Part shown: positions 35,308 through 43,638 of the stretch, piece after piece
How positions within the stretch are numbered: the first letter of the stretch is position 1
Layout: each line of letters begins with the position of its first letter
Made by a program: the position numbers and the translations under genes
Notes under the pieces: generated by a model
Databases searched by the model: none
Seen by the model: only the letters and a program-made list of their open reading frames with translations
Told to the model about the DNA's origin: nothing
Origin: Kordia zhangzhouensis
GTDB taxonomy: Bacteria > Bacteroidota > Bacteroidia > Flavobacteriales > Flavobacteriaceae
Length of the DNA: 64,000 bases
Assembly: GCF_001005305.1 (NCBI RefSeq)
Contig: NZ_LBMH01000005.1
Span: forward strand, 62,001-126,000
Reading direction: 5' to 3'

Positions 35308-35315
35308 CAAAGATA
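35308..35315 (-). promoter_or_regulatory. -7-like box directly before HMG-CoA lyase
   Basis: The minus strand reads TATCTTTG, an exact TAnnTTTG, ending 7 bases from the ATG at 35300. If used, the transcript would have almost no leader. No good -33 TTG at the normal distance was found, so this may be fortuitous. Confidence 0.35.
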
Positions 35316-35371
35316 AACAACGAAAACGTTTTAGGAAACGTTTTTTAGAAGATTTCGTGTGTCTTTTTTTC

Positions 35372-35404
35372 AAAAAAACAGTTCACCAAATAATTGATGA
35401 ACTG
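35372..35404 (-). terminator. terminator after precursor paralogue 1
   Basis: On the minus strand AGTTCATCAA pairs with TTGGTGAACT (one wobble) around a 4-base AT loop, followed by TTTTTTT. It lies about 45 bases beyond the stop of the 73-residue precursor. Confidence 0.8.
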
Positions 35405-35448
35405 CTATCAGTATAGAATTGTGTTTCTATGATTCGAAAAAGATATGT

Positions 35449-35670
35449 TTATCTAGGACAGTAGTAAGACTGACATCCTCCAAATCTAGAGTCGCACCAA
35501 TTTACACGTGTATCTGCGCAACCTGTTTGTCCTAATTGTGTCACTGGTTCTGGATCTGCAGGCTTACATGACAGAAATCCAGATTGTTCAGCTCCACCTA
35601 CTAGTCTTTGATTAAAACCACTAATTGTTTTTTTCGTTAATCGTAAGTTTTTTAAATCCTTTTTTTTCAT
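35449..35670 (-). CDS. GG-leader Cys-rich peptide precursor, paralogue 1
   Basis: This 73-residue peptide is one of three paralogues in 1.1 kb. The leader MKKKDLKNLRLTKKTISGF ends in GG near 26-27. The ~46-residue core starts AEQSGFLSCKP, has a variable proline/glutamine spacer, and ends with the block NWCDSRFGGCQSYYC. Five Cys lie at fixed places: one after the leader, then C-x7-C-x6-C-x4-C. The leader is of the Bacteroidota class I lanthipeptide-like type; no synthetase is nearby. It has its own terminator. Confidence 0.72.
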   Translation of the reverse strand: MKKKDLKNLRLTKKTISGFNQRLVGGAEQSGFLSCKPADPEPVTQLGQTGCADTRVNWCDSRFGGCQSYYCPR

Positions 35671-35780
35671 TGGTTAGGTATTTTAGTTAATAAAAACAAA
35701 AGATAGGGATTATTTGTATTAAAAAAAAGACTCTCCAATTTGTGTGAAAAATTTTCACTGTTAAAATGCTGTTTTTGTTA

Positions 35781-35800
35781 AAAAAGGATTCTTAATCCTT
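35781..35800 (-). terminator. terminator after precursor paralogue 2
   Basis: On the minus strand AAGGATT pairs with AATCCTT around a 3-base loop, followed by TTTTTAAC. It starts 1 base after the precursor stop at 35802. Confidence 0.65.
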
Positions 35801-35801
35801 A

Positions 35802-36017
35802 TTATCCACAATAATAGCTTTGACATCCTCCAAAACGAGAATCACACCAGTTGTATTTAGTGTCTTTACATCCTGCCTGGTTTGCCATTGTTACTGGTTC
35901 TGCTGGCGGCTTACATGATAAGTATCCTGAATTAGCTCCTCCGTTTAATGATAACTCTTTTAAGTTACTTACTGTTTTTTTCGTAAGCGTTAACGCTTTT
36001 AGATTTTTTTTCTTCAT
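35802..36017 (-). CDS. GG-leader Cys-rich peptide precursor, paralogue 2
   Basis: This 71-residue paralogue has the leader MKKKNLKALTLTKKTVSNL and GG near 27-28 (written NGGANSGYLSCKPPAEPV). The core closes with the same NWCDSRFGGCQSYYC as paralogue 1, keeping all five cysteines and their spacing, while the middle (TMANQAG) differs. The leader also keeps the spacing of L and K residues. Paralogues 1 and 2 are the closest pair, so a recent tandem duplication is likely. There is no signal peptide of Sec type; export would rely on GG cleavage. Confidence 0.72.
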   Translation of the reverse strand: MKKKNLKALTLTKKTVSNLKELSLNGGANSGYLSCKPPAEPVTMANQAGCKDTKYNWCDSRFGGCQSYYCG

Positions 36018-36298
36018 AATTATATGTTTAATTGATGTAGCGAACTAACACTTTAATTTGCAGAAAAAAAATTGTTTTGTGTGAGTTTTTATAAAATATC
36101 ACTTCTTTTAATTACTTCATAAAAAACTAATAATCTGAATTTTACCTACTAAAAAAACCATTTATTCATCAACAATAGCAATTTAGAATTCATTTGATTC
36201 TGTCGCGAAATAAGAGCTCGTTTCTTATGTAATAACCAACTGAAATTAGCTTAAATAGATGCTTATTTTTTTAATAATTATATCCAAAAAGTATTCAT
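36018..36298. other. intergenic region between precursor paralogues 2 and 3
   Basis: About 280 AT-rich bases with no ORF that repeats the leader or the NWCDSRFGGC core, so no fourth or decayed copy is visible. It must contain the promoter of paralogue 2; TAGTTCG at about 36049-36055 on the minus strand is a weak -7 candidate. Confidence 0.4.
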
Positions 36299-36331
36299 AA
36301 AAAAACAGCTTATCAATTTTTGATAAGCTGT
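36299..36331 (-). terminator. terminator after precursor paralogue 3
   Basis: ACAGCTTATCAA and TTGATAAGCTGT form a perfect 12-bp stem with a 3-base loop, followed on the minus strand by seven T. It lies about 25 bases beyond the precursor stop. Confidence 0.9.
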
Positions 36332-36356
36332 CATCATATGTGAATTATAAATGAAT

Positions 36357-36581
36357 CTAGTTTGGACAGTAATAGGTATTACACCCTCCAAACCTCGAAT
36401 CACACCAATTGTTTACAGTATCGTTGCATCCAGCATAAGGTTTTGTAACTGGCGGCGGTGGCGGTGGTAAACAAGATAAAATCTCAGATTGTGCATCTTG
36501 CAATCCTCCTTGGAGCGATTTCTGTAAATTACTTATTCTCTTTTTAGATAACTTCAGACTCTTTAAGGTTTTTTTCTTCAT
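36357..36581 (-). CDS. GG-leader Cys-rich peptide precursor, paralogue 3
   Basis: This 74-residue paralogue has the leader MKKKTLKSLKLSKKRISNL, with GG near 25-26, then LQDAQSEILSCLPPPPPPVT. The spacer is a polyproline run, unlike its sisters. The end again carries NWCDSRFGGC followed by NTYYC, with the C-x7-C-x6-C-x4-C spacing intact. Six prolines between the first Cys and the block suggest that the spacer is free to vary while the Cys block is under selection. It has its own strong terminator and lies 147 bases downstream of the lysE gene. Confidence 0.72.
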   Translation of the reverse strand: MKKKTLKSLKLSKKRISNLQKSLQGGLQDAQSEILSCLPPPPPPVTKPYAGCNDTVNNWCDSRFGGCNTYYCPN

Positions 36582-36728
36582 AATTTCTAATAGTATTAAT
36601 AAATTTTGTGTTATTGAAATTATTAAGAAATAGAAATTTTTAAAAGAAGAGCTACTCTATATTTATGAATTGTAAGAAGTCAAATGCAATGAAGAGAGTA
36701 CGTTTTGAAAGGAGTTAAACAACTATAT

Positions 36729-37349
36729 TCATGTAATCATAATGAAAATAGCTATTCCTATAAAAACAATAATTTGCAACCATTTCATGTAGATACCTAC
36801 ATTTCTGTTTTTCTTTATTTTATCTGCAATAGATCCTGCCAATACAGCAATTGTACTGAATATTATGAATGAAACAAGTATAAATAGAAGCCCTAAAATA
36901 TAAAATTGGACTACTTCATTCATAGTGTTACTAAATAGGAAACCTGGAAATAACGCTAAAAAAAATAAGGTTACTTTCGGATTTAATACATTCATAATAA
37001 ATCCTTGCTTGAAAAGCTCAAAAACTGTTTTCTGTGGCACTGCATCATTTTTAAGCTCAATAGTTCCTGAACTCTTATAAACACTGTAAGCTAAATACAA
37101 TAAATACAAAGCTCCAAATAGTTTAATGATAAAAAATAATGTGGGATTTTGCTGTAAGGCAGTCGAAGCTCCAAAAGCAACAATTGAGGTGTGAATAATA
37201 CAGCCTGTCATAAGCCCTAAAACGGTAGCAATCCCATATTTTTTTCCATTTACAATACTTTGCATTAATACATAAATATTGTCTGGTCCGGGAGAAATAG
37301 CCAGTAAAGACGTTGCCGTTATAAATCCTATGATTTTTTCTGGATCCAA
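36729..37349 (-). CDS. LysE-family amino-acid exporter
   Basis: This 206-residue LysE/RhtB-type transporter has about six membrane helices. Family text is FITATSLLAISPGPDNIYVL near 9-28, GLMTGCIIHTSIVAFGAS near 45-62, and FIMNVLNPKVTLFFLALFPG near 117-136. It would export an amino acid or a related small molecule; the substrate cannot be told. It lies 2 bases after pyrD and is probably co-transcribed. Confidence 0.92.
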   Translation of the reverse strand: MDPEKIIGFITATSLLAISPGPDNIYVLMQSIVNGKKYGIATVLGLMTGCIIHTSIVAFGASTALQQNPTLFFIIKLFGALYLLYLAYSVYKSSGTIELKNDAVPQKTVFELFKQGFIMNVLNPKVTLFFLALFPGFLFSNTMNEVVQFYILGLLFILVSFIIFSTIAVLAGSIADKIKKNRNVGIYMKWLQIIVFIGIAIFIMIT

Positions 37350-37351
37350 AT

Positions 37352-38371
37352 TTACATTTGTTTAAGAAGTTCTTTATTGATGCTCTTTACCAATTGTGGC
37401 CCTTCATAAATAAAGCCTGTATATAATTGAACAAGGTCAGCTCCTGCTTCTAATTTTTCTAAGGCATCTTTTGCTGAATGAATTCCGCCAACACCTATAA
37501 TTGGAAAAGCTTTGTTGCTCTTTTCCGCCAAAAATCGAATAACTTCCGTCGAGCGATTTGTGAGTGGTTTTCCACTTAATCCTCCAACCTCTTCTTTATC
37601 ATCAGATTCTAAACCTTCACGAGAAATTGTGGTATTTGTAGCAATCACTCCTGCTATTTTTGTTTCTGCAACAATCGCAATGATATCTTCCAATTGTTCA
37701 TTAGTCAAATCAGGAGCAATTTTTAACAAGATTGGTTTGCCCGTTTCCTTTTTGGCATTTAGTTTTTGTAAAGTGCTTAACAACTTCGTCAAAGGTTCTC
37801 TATCTTGCAAAGCGCGTAAATTAGGCGTGTTTGGAGAACTTACATTAACTACAAAGTAATCAACATAAGGAAATAATGCTTCAAAACATAGTTTATAATC
37901 TTCAACAGCCTCTTCATTGGGAGTGACTTTATTTTTTCCAATATTTCCACCAATCAATACGCCTTTATTCTTTTTTAAACGTTTTACTGCTTCTTCAACG
38001 CCTCCATTATTAAACCCCATACGATTGATGATTGCTTCATCTTTTTGTAAACGAAACAATCGCTTTTTTGGGTTTCCTGCTTGCGGTTTGGGTGTTAACG
38101 TTCCAATTTCAATAAATCCAAATCCAAAATTAGAAAGTTCATTATACAATTTGGCATCTTTGTCGAATCCTGCCGCTAATCCAACAGGGTTTTTAAATGT
38201 CAGACCGAAAACTTTTCGTTCTAATCGTTTATCATTTACCACATATAGACTTCTGAAAAGATTAGGCAGTAAAGGAATTTTACAAAGTGTACGGATGAGG
38301 GAAAAAGTAAAATGATGTACTTTTTCTGGATCAAACAAAAAAAGTATAGGCTTTACAATCAATTGATACAT
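37352..38371 (-). CDS. pyrD: dihydroorotate dehydrogenase (quinone)
   Basis: This class 2 DHODH, about 339 residues, oxidises dihydroorotate at the membrane using quinone. I start at ATG 38371 ([20 protein letters not shown]): the longer frame begins at TTG inside the -7 box. Features are the N-terminal membrane-associating helices, the FMN-binding [20 protein letters not shown], the motif [20 protein letters not shown], catalytic Ser in [15 protein letters not shown], and the C-terminal [20 protein letters not shown]. Confidence 0.95.
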   Translation of the reverse strand: MYQLIVKPILFLFDPEKVHHFTFSLIRTLCKIPLLPNLFRSLYVVNDKRLERKVFGLTFKNPVGLAAGFDKDAKLYNELSNFGFGFIEIGTLTPKPQAGNPKKRLFRLQKDEAIINRMGFNNGGVEEAVKRLKKNKGVLIGGNIGKNKVTPNEEAVEDYKLCFEALFPYVDYFVVNVSSPNTPNLRALQDREPLTKLLSTLQKLNAKKETGKPILLKIAPDLTNEQLEDIIAIVAETKIAGVIATNTTISREGLESDDKEEVGGLSGKPLTNRSTEVIRFLAEKSNKAFPIIGVGGIHSAKDALEKLEAGADLVQLYTGFIYEGPQLVKSINKELLKQM

Positions 38372-38386
38372 GTTGTGTAGTTTGTG

Positions 38387-38394
38387 CAAAAATA
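38387..38394 (-). promoter_or_regulatory. candidate -7 box of pyrD
   Basis: The minus strand reads TATTTTTG, an exact TAnnTTTG, 16 bases upstream of the chosen pyrD ATG. The resulting leader would be about 10 bases. No clear -33 TTG. Confidence 0.45.
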
Positions 38395-38544
38395 GTGGAT
38401 TTTTTAAAAGCTAAAATATTTTAGTACAGTAATTTTAAAGAATCATTGGTTGTTGTAAAAGAAAGATTTGAAGTATTAAAAAAAAGATTTTCATCGATCA
38501 ATATATTTTTTAAGAAAGAGTTATTTTTGAAAAAAAGATACAAA

Positions 38545-39789
38545 ATGCAACAACATATTATAGATAGATTTATTAGTTATGTAACTATTGATACGGAATC
38601 TGATCCAACTTCCAACACTACTCCAAGTACTGAAAAACAATGGAATCTTGCTAATTTGTTAGTCGACGAATTGAAACGAATTGGAATGCAAGAGGTTACA
38701 ATTGACGACAATGCGTATATTATGGCAACATTACCTAGCAATGTAGATCATGAAGTACCTACTATTGGATTTGTATCACATTTTGACACATCTCCAGATT
38801 TTACAGGAGCCAATGTAAAACCACAAATTATTCCAAATTACGATGGAAAAGATATCGTATTGAATGCTGAACAAGATATTGTTCTTTCTCCTGATTATTT
38901 TGAAGATTTGTTACTCTATAAAGGACAAACACTGATTACAACTGATGGAACTACATTATTAGGTGCCGACGACAAAGCTGGTATTTGCGAAATTGTGTCT
39001 GCAATGGAGTATTTAATTCAGCATCCAGAAATAAAACATGGTAAAATTCGTGTCGGATTTACTCCTGATGAAGAAATTGGTCGTGGTGCACACAAGTTCA
39101 ATGTAGAAAAGTTTGGTGCTGATTGGGCATATACAATGGACGGAAGTCAGATTGGTGAGCTTGAATATGAAAACTTTAATGCCGCTAGTGCAAAAATTAC
39201 AATCAAAGGTAAAATTGTACATCCTGGATATGCTAAAGGAAAAATGATTAATTCTATTTTGATTGCCAATGAGATTATAAATGCATTACCACAACACGAA
39301 ATCCCTCAAGAAACAACTGGTCGTGAAGGGTTTTATCATTTACATACTATAAAAGGACGTGTAGAAGAATCTACTTTAGAATATATTATTCGCGATCACG
39401 ATAGAGACAAATTTGAAGCTCGAAAAGAATTACTCGGAAAAATTGCCGACGATATTAATAGTCGCTATACATATGATCCTGTAACACTTACTCTTAAAGA
39501 TCAATATTACAACATGAAAGAGAAAGTAGAACCTGTTTTTCATATTGTAGAAATTGCAGAAGAGGCAATGAAAGATTTAGGAATTACACCAATTATCAAG
39601 CCTATTCGTGGTGGAACTGATGGGTCTCAACTTTCGTTCATGGGCTTACCTTGCCCAAATATTTTTGCAGGTGGGCATAATTTTCATGGTCGTTATGAAT
39701 ACGTTCCTGTAGAAAGTATTTTAAGCGCTATTGAAGTAATTGTGAAAATAGCAGAACTTACAGCAAAAAAATACAAGAAAGAAGTGTAA
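38545..39789 (+). CDS. pepT: peptidase T (tripeptidase)
   Basis: I start at ATG 38545 ([20 protein letters not shown]), giving 414 residues; the longer frame adds a Lys/Phe-rich stretch unlike the family. PepT is a di-zinc M20 aminopeptidase releasing the N-terminal residue of tripeptides in the cytoplasm. Zinc motifs are SHFDTSPD near 77, GADDKAG near 140 and DEEIGRG near 174; the C-terminal [20 protein letters not shown] with [13 protein letters not shown] follows. It is complete. Confidence 0.96.
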   Translation: MQQHIIDRFISYVTIDTESDPTSNTTPSTEKQWNLANLLVDELKRIGMQEVTIDDNAYIMATLPSNVDHEVPTIGFVSHFDTSPDFTGANVKPQIIPNYDGKDIVLNAEQDIVLSPDYFEDLLLYKGQTLITTDGTTLLGADDKAGICEIVSAMEYLIQHPEIKHGKIRVGFTPDEEIGRGAHKFNVEKFGADWAYTMDGSQIGELEYENFNAASAKITIKGKIVHPGYAKGKMINSILIANEIINALPQHEIPQETTGREGFYHLHTIKGRVEESTLEYIIRDHDRDKFEARKELLGKIADDINSRYTYDPVTLTLKDQYYNMKEKVEPVFHIVEIAEEAMKDLGITPIIKPIRGGTDGSQLSFMGLPCPNIFAGGHNFHGRYEYVPVESILSAIEVIVKIAELTAKKYKKEV

Positions 39790-39913
39790 AAGCTACTTTT
39801 TATCGATTTTTCACAATCCTATATCGATAGTTTTAACTTAATAGTTTTGTGAAAATTGAACTTGTGTTCTAGTAGTTAATTTTAAGGAAATAACCTTAAA
39901 ATACATACTAACT

Positions 39914-40744
39914 ATGGGAAACACAATTACAGATTCGTTGGGTAAATTTTATGACACTATTGCAGCAGGTGTTGGTGATTGGGGATTGAAGCTAATTGGA
40001 GCATTAGCTGCATTAATTATTGGTTTTTGGATCATCCGAATGATCATGAAAGCTGTGGCTAAAACTTTTGAAACACGTCATATTGATGAAACACTACGTC
40101 CGTTTCTGCTAACACTTATAGGGTTTATTCTTAAGCTCGTACTACTAATTTCAATTGCCGGGATTGTTGGAATTCCAACAGCTTCTTTTGCGGCTTTGAT
40201 TGCTGGAATCGGGATAGCTATTGGAGCCGCTTTCAATGGATCATTAGGTCATTTGGCTTCAGGAATTATGTTGCTTATTTTTAGACCTTTCAAAGTAGGC
40301 GATTTAATCAAATCGAACGATGCTTTTGGTTTTGTAAAAGAAATTTCTGTATTTGTAACTGTGATTGAGACTTTTCAAAATGAAACCGTTATTATTCCAA
40401 ATGGAGCAATTACAGCAAATAAAATTATAAATCTGACAAAAGTAGGAAACTTACGTATAGATATGCCTTTTGGAATTCAATATGGTACAGATATAGAAAA
40501 AGCTAAAGAAATTGTTTATACTGTTTTAAAAAGCGATAAAAATGTACTCTCTGAGCCTGCCCCAAGAGTTGCAGTAAACAATTTAGGCGCAAATGGTGTT
40601 GAGTTACTAGCCATGCCATATGTAGATTGTAACAACTATTGGGATGTGTATTGGGATACACGTCAAAAGATTGTAGAAGCTTTAGGAGCTGCTAATTACG
40701 ACGCTCCATATGCGCAACGAATTGTAACTATGAAACAATCGTAA
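39914..40744 (+). CDS. small-conductance mechanosensitive channel (MscS)
   Basis: This 276-residue MscS-family channel has three membrane helices. Family text includes LIAGIGIAIGAAFNGSLGHL in TM3, FRPFKVGDLIKSNDAFGFVK at the cytoplasmic domain start, and TVIIPNGAITANKIIN. It opens under membrane tension to release solutes on osmotic downshock. It is monocistronic with its own terminator 37 bases downstream. Confidence 0.93.
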   Translation: MGNTITDSLGKFYDTIAAGVGDWGLKLIGALAALIIGFWIIRMIMKAVAKTFETRHIDETLRPFLLTLIGFILKLVLLISIAGIVGIPTASFAALIAGIGIAIGAAFNGSLGHLASGIMLLIFRPFKVGDLIKSNDAFGFVKEISVFVTVIETFQNETVIIPNGAITANKIINLTKVGNLRIDMPFGIQYGTDIEKAKEIVYTVLKSDKNVLSEPAPRVAVNNLGANGVELLAMPYVDCNNYWDVYWDTRQKIVEALGAANYDAPYAQRIVTMKQS

Positions 40745-40780
40745 CATACAGTAAAATAAATTTGCTATATAAAATATAAA

Positions 40781-40824
40781 AGAGCCCAAACTTTAGAATA
40801 CTCTAAAAAGGTTGGGCTCTTTTT
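40781..40824 (+). terminator. terminator after the MscS gene
   Basis: AGAGCCCAA (40781-40789) pairs with TTGGGCTCT (40812-40820), with further partial pairing inside the loop, followed by TTTT. Confidence 0.85.
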
Positions 40825-41024
40825 ATGATAGCACACAAACGCATCTAAACAAAATCATAACTAGTGTATTTTCAAAAAAATAATTTGTACAAGATTTTCG
40901 AGTGAACGTAAAATTGATACCAACATTTTAATTGAAAGTATTTAAATATAGCGATACACTTGAGGAATCTCTTAGCATAAGCCTTTTTTACATTAATTTC
41001 ATATTTTAGCTGAAATTGAATGGA

Positions 41025-41618
41025 ATGAAAAAAAATACTACTGTTGAAGCATTTATTGAAAACTTTCCTGAATGGAAATCACAATTGCAAACATTACGCG
41101 CATTGATTTTACAAAATACTGCTGTAAAAGAAACCATTAAATGGGGAGCACCAGTATATACTGTAAATGGTAAAAATGTAATAGGTTTGGGAGCTTTTAA
41201 ATCCTACGCAGGTTTATGGTTTTTTCAAGGAGCTTTATTAAGTGACCAAGCCAATGTATTAATTAATGCGCAAGAAGGAAAAACACAAGCATTACGACAA
41301 TGGCGCTTTAGTGCTGAAGAAACAATTCCTCAAAAATTAGTTACTGATTACATTAATAGAGCTGTACAAAATCAACTAGAAAACAAAACTGTTTTACTTA
41401 CAAAAAAGAAACCCTTACCTATTCCTAATGAATTGACTTCTGCTTTTGAAGCAGACAAGATTTTAGAGCAAAAGTTTAAAGAACTACCCAATTATAAACA
41501 AAAAGAATACATTGAATATATTGCAACTGCCAAAAGAGTCGCTACCAAGCACAATCGTCTAGAAAAAATTATTCCGATGATTATGGAAGGAAAAGGCTTA
41601 AGTGATCAGTATCGTTAA
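41025..41618 (+). CDS. DUF1801/YdeI-type protein
   Basis: I start at ATG 41025 (MKKNTTVEAFIENFPEW); the longer frame uses a TTG. The 197-residue product has an N-terminal DUF1801-like domain (KETIKWGAPVYTVNGKNVIG near 34-53, then KSYAGLWFFQGA) and a C-terminal YdeI/OmdA-like helical tail (FKELPNYKQKEYIEYIATAK near 147-166). It is a cytoplasmic protein. The family is widespread but poorly characterised; the tail is associated with bacteriocin-protection proteins. Function is not claimed. Confidence 0.85.
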   Translation: MKKNTTVEAFIENFPEWKSQLQTLRALILQNTAVKETIKWGAPVYTVNGKNVIGLGAFKSYAGLWFFQGALLSDQANVLINAQEGKTQALRQWRFSAEETIPQKLVTDYINRAVQNQLENKTVLLTKKKPLPIPNELTSAFEADKILEQKFKELPNYKQKEYIEYIATAKRVATKHNRLEKIIPMIMEGKGLSDQYR

Positions 41619-41638
41619 TTTCTAAGATTTACTCCATA

Positions 41639-41669
41639 AAAAAAGCATCGTTATTCACGATGCTTTTTA
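41639..41669. terminator. bidirectional terminator between the DUF1801 gene and yajC
   Basis: AAAAAGCATCGT and ACGATGCTTTTT form a 12-bp stem with a 5-base loop and A/T runs on both sides, between convergent genes. Confidence 0.9.
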
Positions 41670-41684
41670 CTTAAACTAAGTATT

Positions 41685-41957
41685 TTATACTGTTTTGCTG
41701 AGTCTCGCAGACGCTTCTGCTGAAAGTGCGGCACGTTCAAATTTAATTTTTCCTGCACCAGTTTCAATCACACAAGTATTGTCTTTATCGTTCAGCTCAA
41801 CAATCTTTCCATGCATTCCACTTTTTGTGATCACTCGATCTCCTTTTTTGATAGATTGCATAAAATTCTTTTCTTTTTTTTGTCGTTTAATGCTAGGCGC
41901 TAGTATAAAGAAATATACAACTACCAACATTAACAACAATGGTAAAAACTGTTCCAA
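41685..41957 (-). CDS. yajC: preprotein translocase subunit YajC
   Basis: This 90-residue YajC has one N-terminal membrane helix (FLPLLLMLVVVYFFILAPSI) followed by the family signature GDRVITKSGMHGKIVELNDK near 44-63. YajC associates with SecDF at the Sec translocon. It lies 18 bases after the DUF1573 gene and ends the nusB operon, the usual flavobacterial order. Confidence 0.94.
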   Translation of the reverse strand: MEQFLPLLLMLVVVYFFILAPSIKRQKKEKNFMQSIKKGDRVITKSGMHGKIVELNDKDNTCVIETGAGKIKFERAALSAEASARLSKTV

Positions 41958-41975
41958 TCTTTAGCTTTTATATGA

Positions 41976-42563
41976 TTAATGATTGTGTCCTTCGTGACCT
42001 GTTTGTGTAGATCCTGTATTGTTAGCAGCCGCTTTTTTCTGAGCTTCTTGTTGAGCTTTCATACGTGCTTCTCTTTCTTCTCTAGCCTTTACTCTTTTTG
42101 CTTCCAACTCTGGATTTGGAGTAGCAAAAGCTTTGATACGAACCATTTCTCTTCCTTTTTCAGTGTTGGCAGTAATAGTTACAGTATTCGTTTTTAAGTT
42201 AGGCTTGTTTGTAGAGTTATATTTTACAGTAAACTCTCCACTATCTCCAGGAGCAATTGGTTCTTTTGGCCAATCGTTTGGAACAGTACATCCACAACTT
42301 CCTTTTATACCTGAGATTAATAAAGGCACTTTTCCTGTGTTTGTAAATTTGAATGTAGTTTCTACTTGGTCTCCTTCATTGATAGTTCCAAAATCATGTT
42401 CTGTTTTATCAAAAGTCATTTCAGCAAAATTAGTTGCCACTGCATCTCTTTCTTGTGCTTGTGCAACATTTTCACTTTTCACTTTTTTTGTTGCGTCGTC
42501 TTTACATGAAGTAAACATTACTAGCGACATAGCTCCTAATAAAATTAATCCTTTTCTGATCAT
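41976..42563 (-). CDS. DUF1573 lipoprotein
   Basis: This 195-residue lipoprotein (LVMFTSCKDD, Cys20) contains one DUF1573 domain of Ig/ASPM-SPD-2-like fold, about 50-160: AEMTFDKTEHDFGTINEGDQ, then KVPLLISGIKGSCGCTVPND. The C-terminus is a charged Glu/Arg/Lys/Gln helix ending HEGHNH. It is expected in the periplasm or on the outer membrane; function unknown. It is co-transcribed with nusB and yajC, a conserved trio in Bacteroidota. Confidence 0.9.
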   Translation of the reverse strand: MIRKGLILLGAMSLVMFTSCKDDATKKVKSENVAQAQERDAVATNFAEMTFDKTEHDFGTINEGDQVETTFKFTNTGKVPLLISGIKGSCGCTVPNDWPKEPIAPGDSGEFTVKYNSTNKPNLKTNTVTITANTEKGREMVRIKAFATPNPELEAKRVKAREEREARMKAQQEAQKKAAANNTGSTQTGHEGHNH

Positions 42564-42604
42564 AGTATTTAAAATTTGAGTGGTAAATTTAATAATTGTT
42601 TTCG

Positions 42605-43546
42605 TTACATCAAACCGCGACCGATTTTATTTAACTTATTTTCTTGTTTATATTCTTTAATGAGTTTATCTAAAATTCCATTGATGAACATACTACTTTT
42701 AGAAGTAGAATACTCTTTTGCGAGCTCAATATATTCATTAATTGTGACTTTTACAGGTATTGAAGGAAATTTTAAGAATTCACATATCGCCATTTTTAAA
42801 AGAATAAGGTCTAAATTTGCGATACGATCTTTATCCCAGTTCGGTGTTTTTCCTTGAATTTCCTTAGTTAGCATTTCATCATTCAATACAGTTTTTGTGA
42901 ATAATTCTTTGACAAATGCTTTATCTTCATCGTCTTTGTATAATTCAGAAAGAAAGATTCGTTCTTTTCCTTGTTTTGCCTGTTTGATAGATTTAAGAAT
43001 TAATGTGTTTACCACAGGAAGGTCATCTATCCAAGTTAGTTTTTTGTCTTCAAAATACTCATACAACTTTTCATTTGGCGCAATAATCTCTGAAAATAAT
43101 TTTGCCGCAAATGAACGATCATTTTCATAGCTCATTTCAGTGTCTGCCATATATTTTTTATACAAATTACTGGCAAGCATCTCCTCAAAAATGACACGAA
43201 TATATTCATCATTCAATTCCCAGTCGTCCAATTTTCGATCTTGAAGTGCTTCTTTTAACGCTTCATTTTCCGACAAATGGCGAATAATCGCATTCTGTAT
43301 AAATTTTTTATTCGGATTTTTTTCCTCAGAAGTCGCCAGGTATTTTTTTTGCGACAATTCTAATTGATTTTGAGCGTATTCGCTCAATTTTACAAACAAA
43401 TCGAGAGTAAGGATATACAAATCGTGCATATTCGCAATACTCATGTTGATGAATTTCAATTCTTTATCAACTTGATCACTTTGTGACTGAGACAATGCGT
43501 AAATTGATTGCATTACTTTAACTCGAATGTGTCTTCTTGTTAGCAT
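42605..43546 (-). CDS. nusB: transcription antitermination factor NusB
   Basis: This 313-residue protein opens with the NusB signature MLTRRHIRVKVMQSIYALSQ and ends with the NusB fold (ANLDLILLKMAICEFLKFPS; TINEYIELAKEYSTSKSSMF; FINGILDK). The length is about twice that of E. coli NusB (139), as is normal in Bacteroidota, where a helical insertion separates the two halves. NusB binds BoxA RNA with NusE for rRNA antitermination. Its leader begins with a hairpin at 43581-43605. Confidence 0.93.
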   Translation of the reverse strand: MLTRRHIRVKVMQSIYALSQSQSDQVDKELKFINMSIANMHDLYILTLDLFVKLSEYAQNQLELSQKKYLATSEEKNPNKKFIQNAIIRHLSENEALKEALQDRKLDDWELNDEYIRVIFEEMLASNLYKKYMADTEMSYENDRSFAAKLFSEIIAPNEKLYEYFEDKKLTWIDDLPVVNTLILKSIKQAKQGKERIFLSELYKDDEDKAFVKELFTKTVLNDEMLTKEIQGKTPNWDKDRIANLDLILLKMAICEFLKFPSIPVKVTINEYIELAKEYSTSKSSMFINGILDKLIKEYKQENKLNKIGRGLM

Positions 43547-43580
43547 CTGAAATAAGAACTTTAATATAAAAAATATGAAA

Positions 43581-43616
43581 GGCGAAAAGAATCTTTCCTT
43601 TCGCCCCGCAAAAATA
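43581..43616 (-). promoter_or_regulatory. nusB promoter with overlapping hairpin
   Basis: On the minus strand TATTTTTG (43616-43609) matches the -7 consensus. GGCGAAA and TTTCGCC (43605-43581) form a hairpin right after it, followed by TTTC and a T-rich stretch. The hairpin could end the upstream leucine dehydrogenase transcript, or sit at the 5' end of the nusB mRNA, a place where an RNA-binding antiterminator could act. Both readings are inference. Confidence 0.4.
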
Positions 43617-43638
43617 TAATTATTTTAAAAGAATGCTA

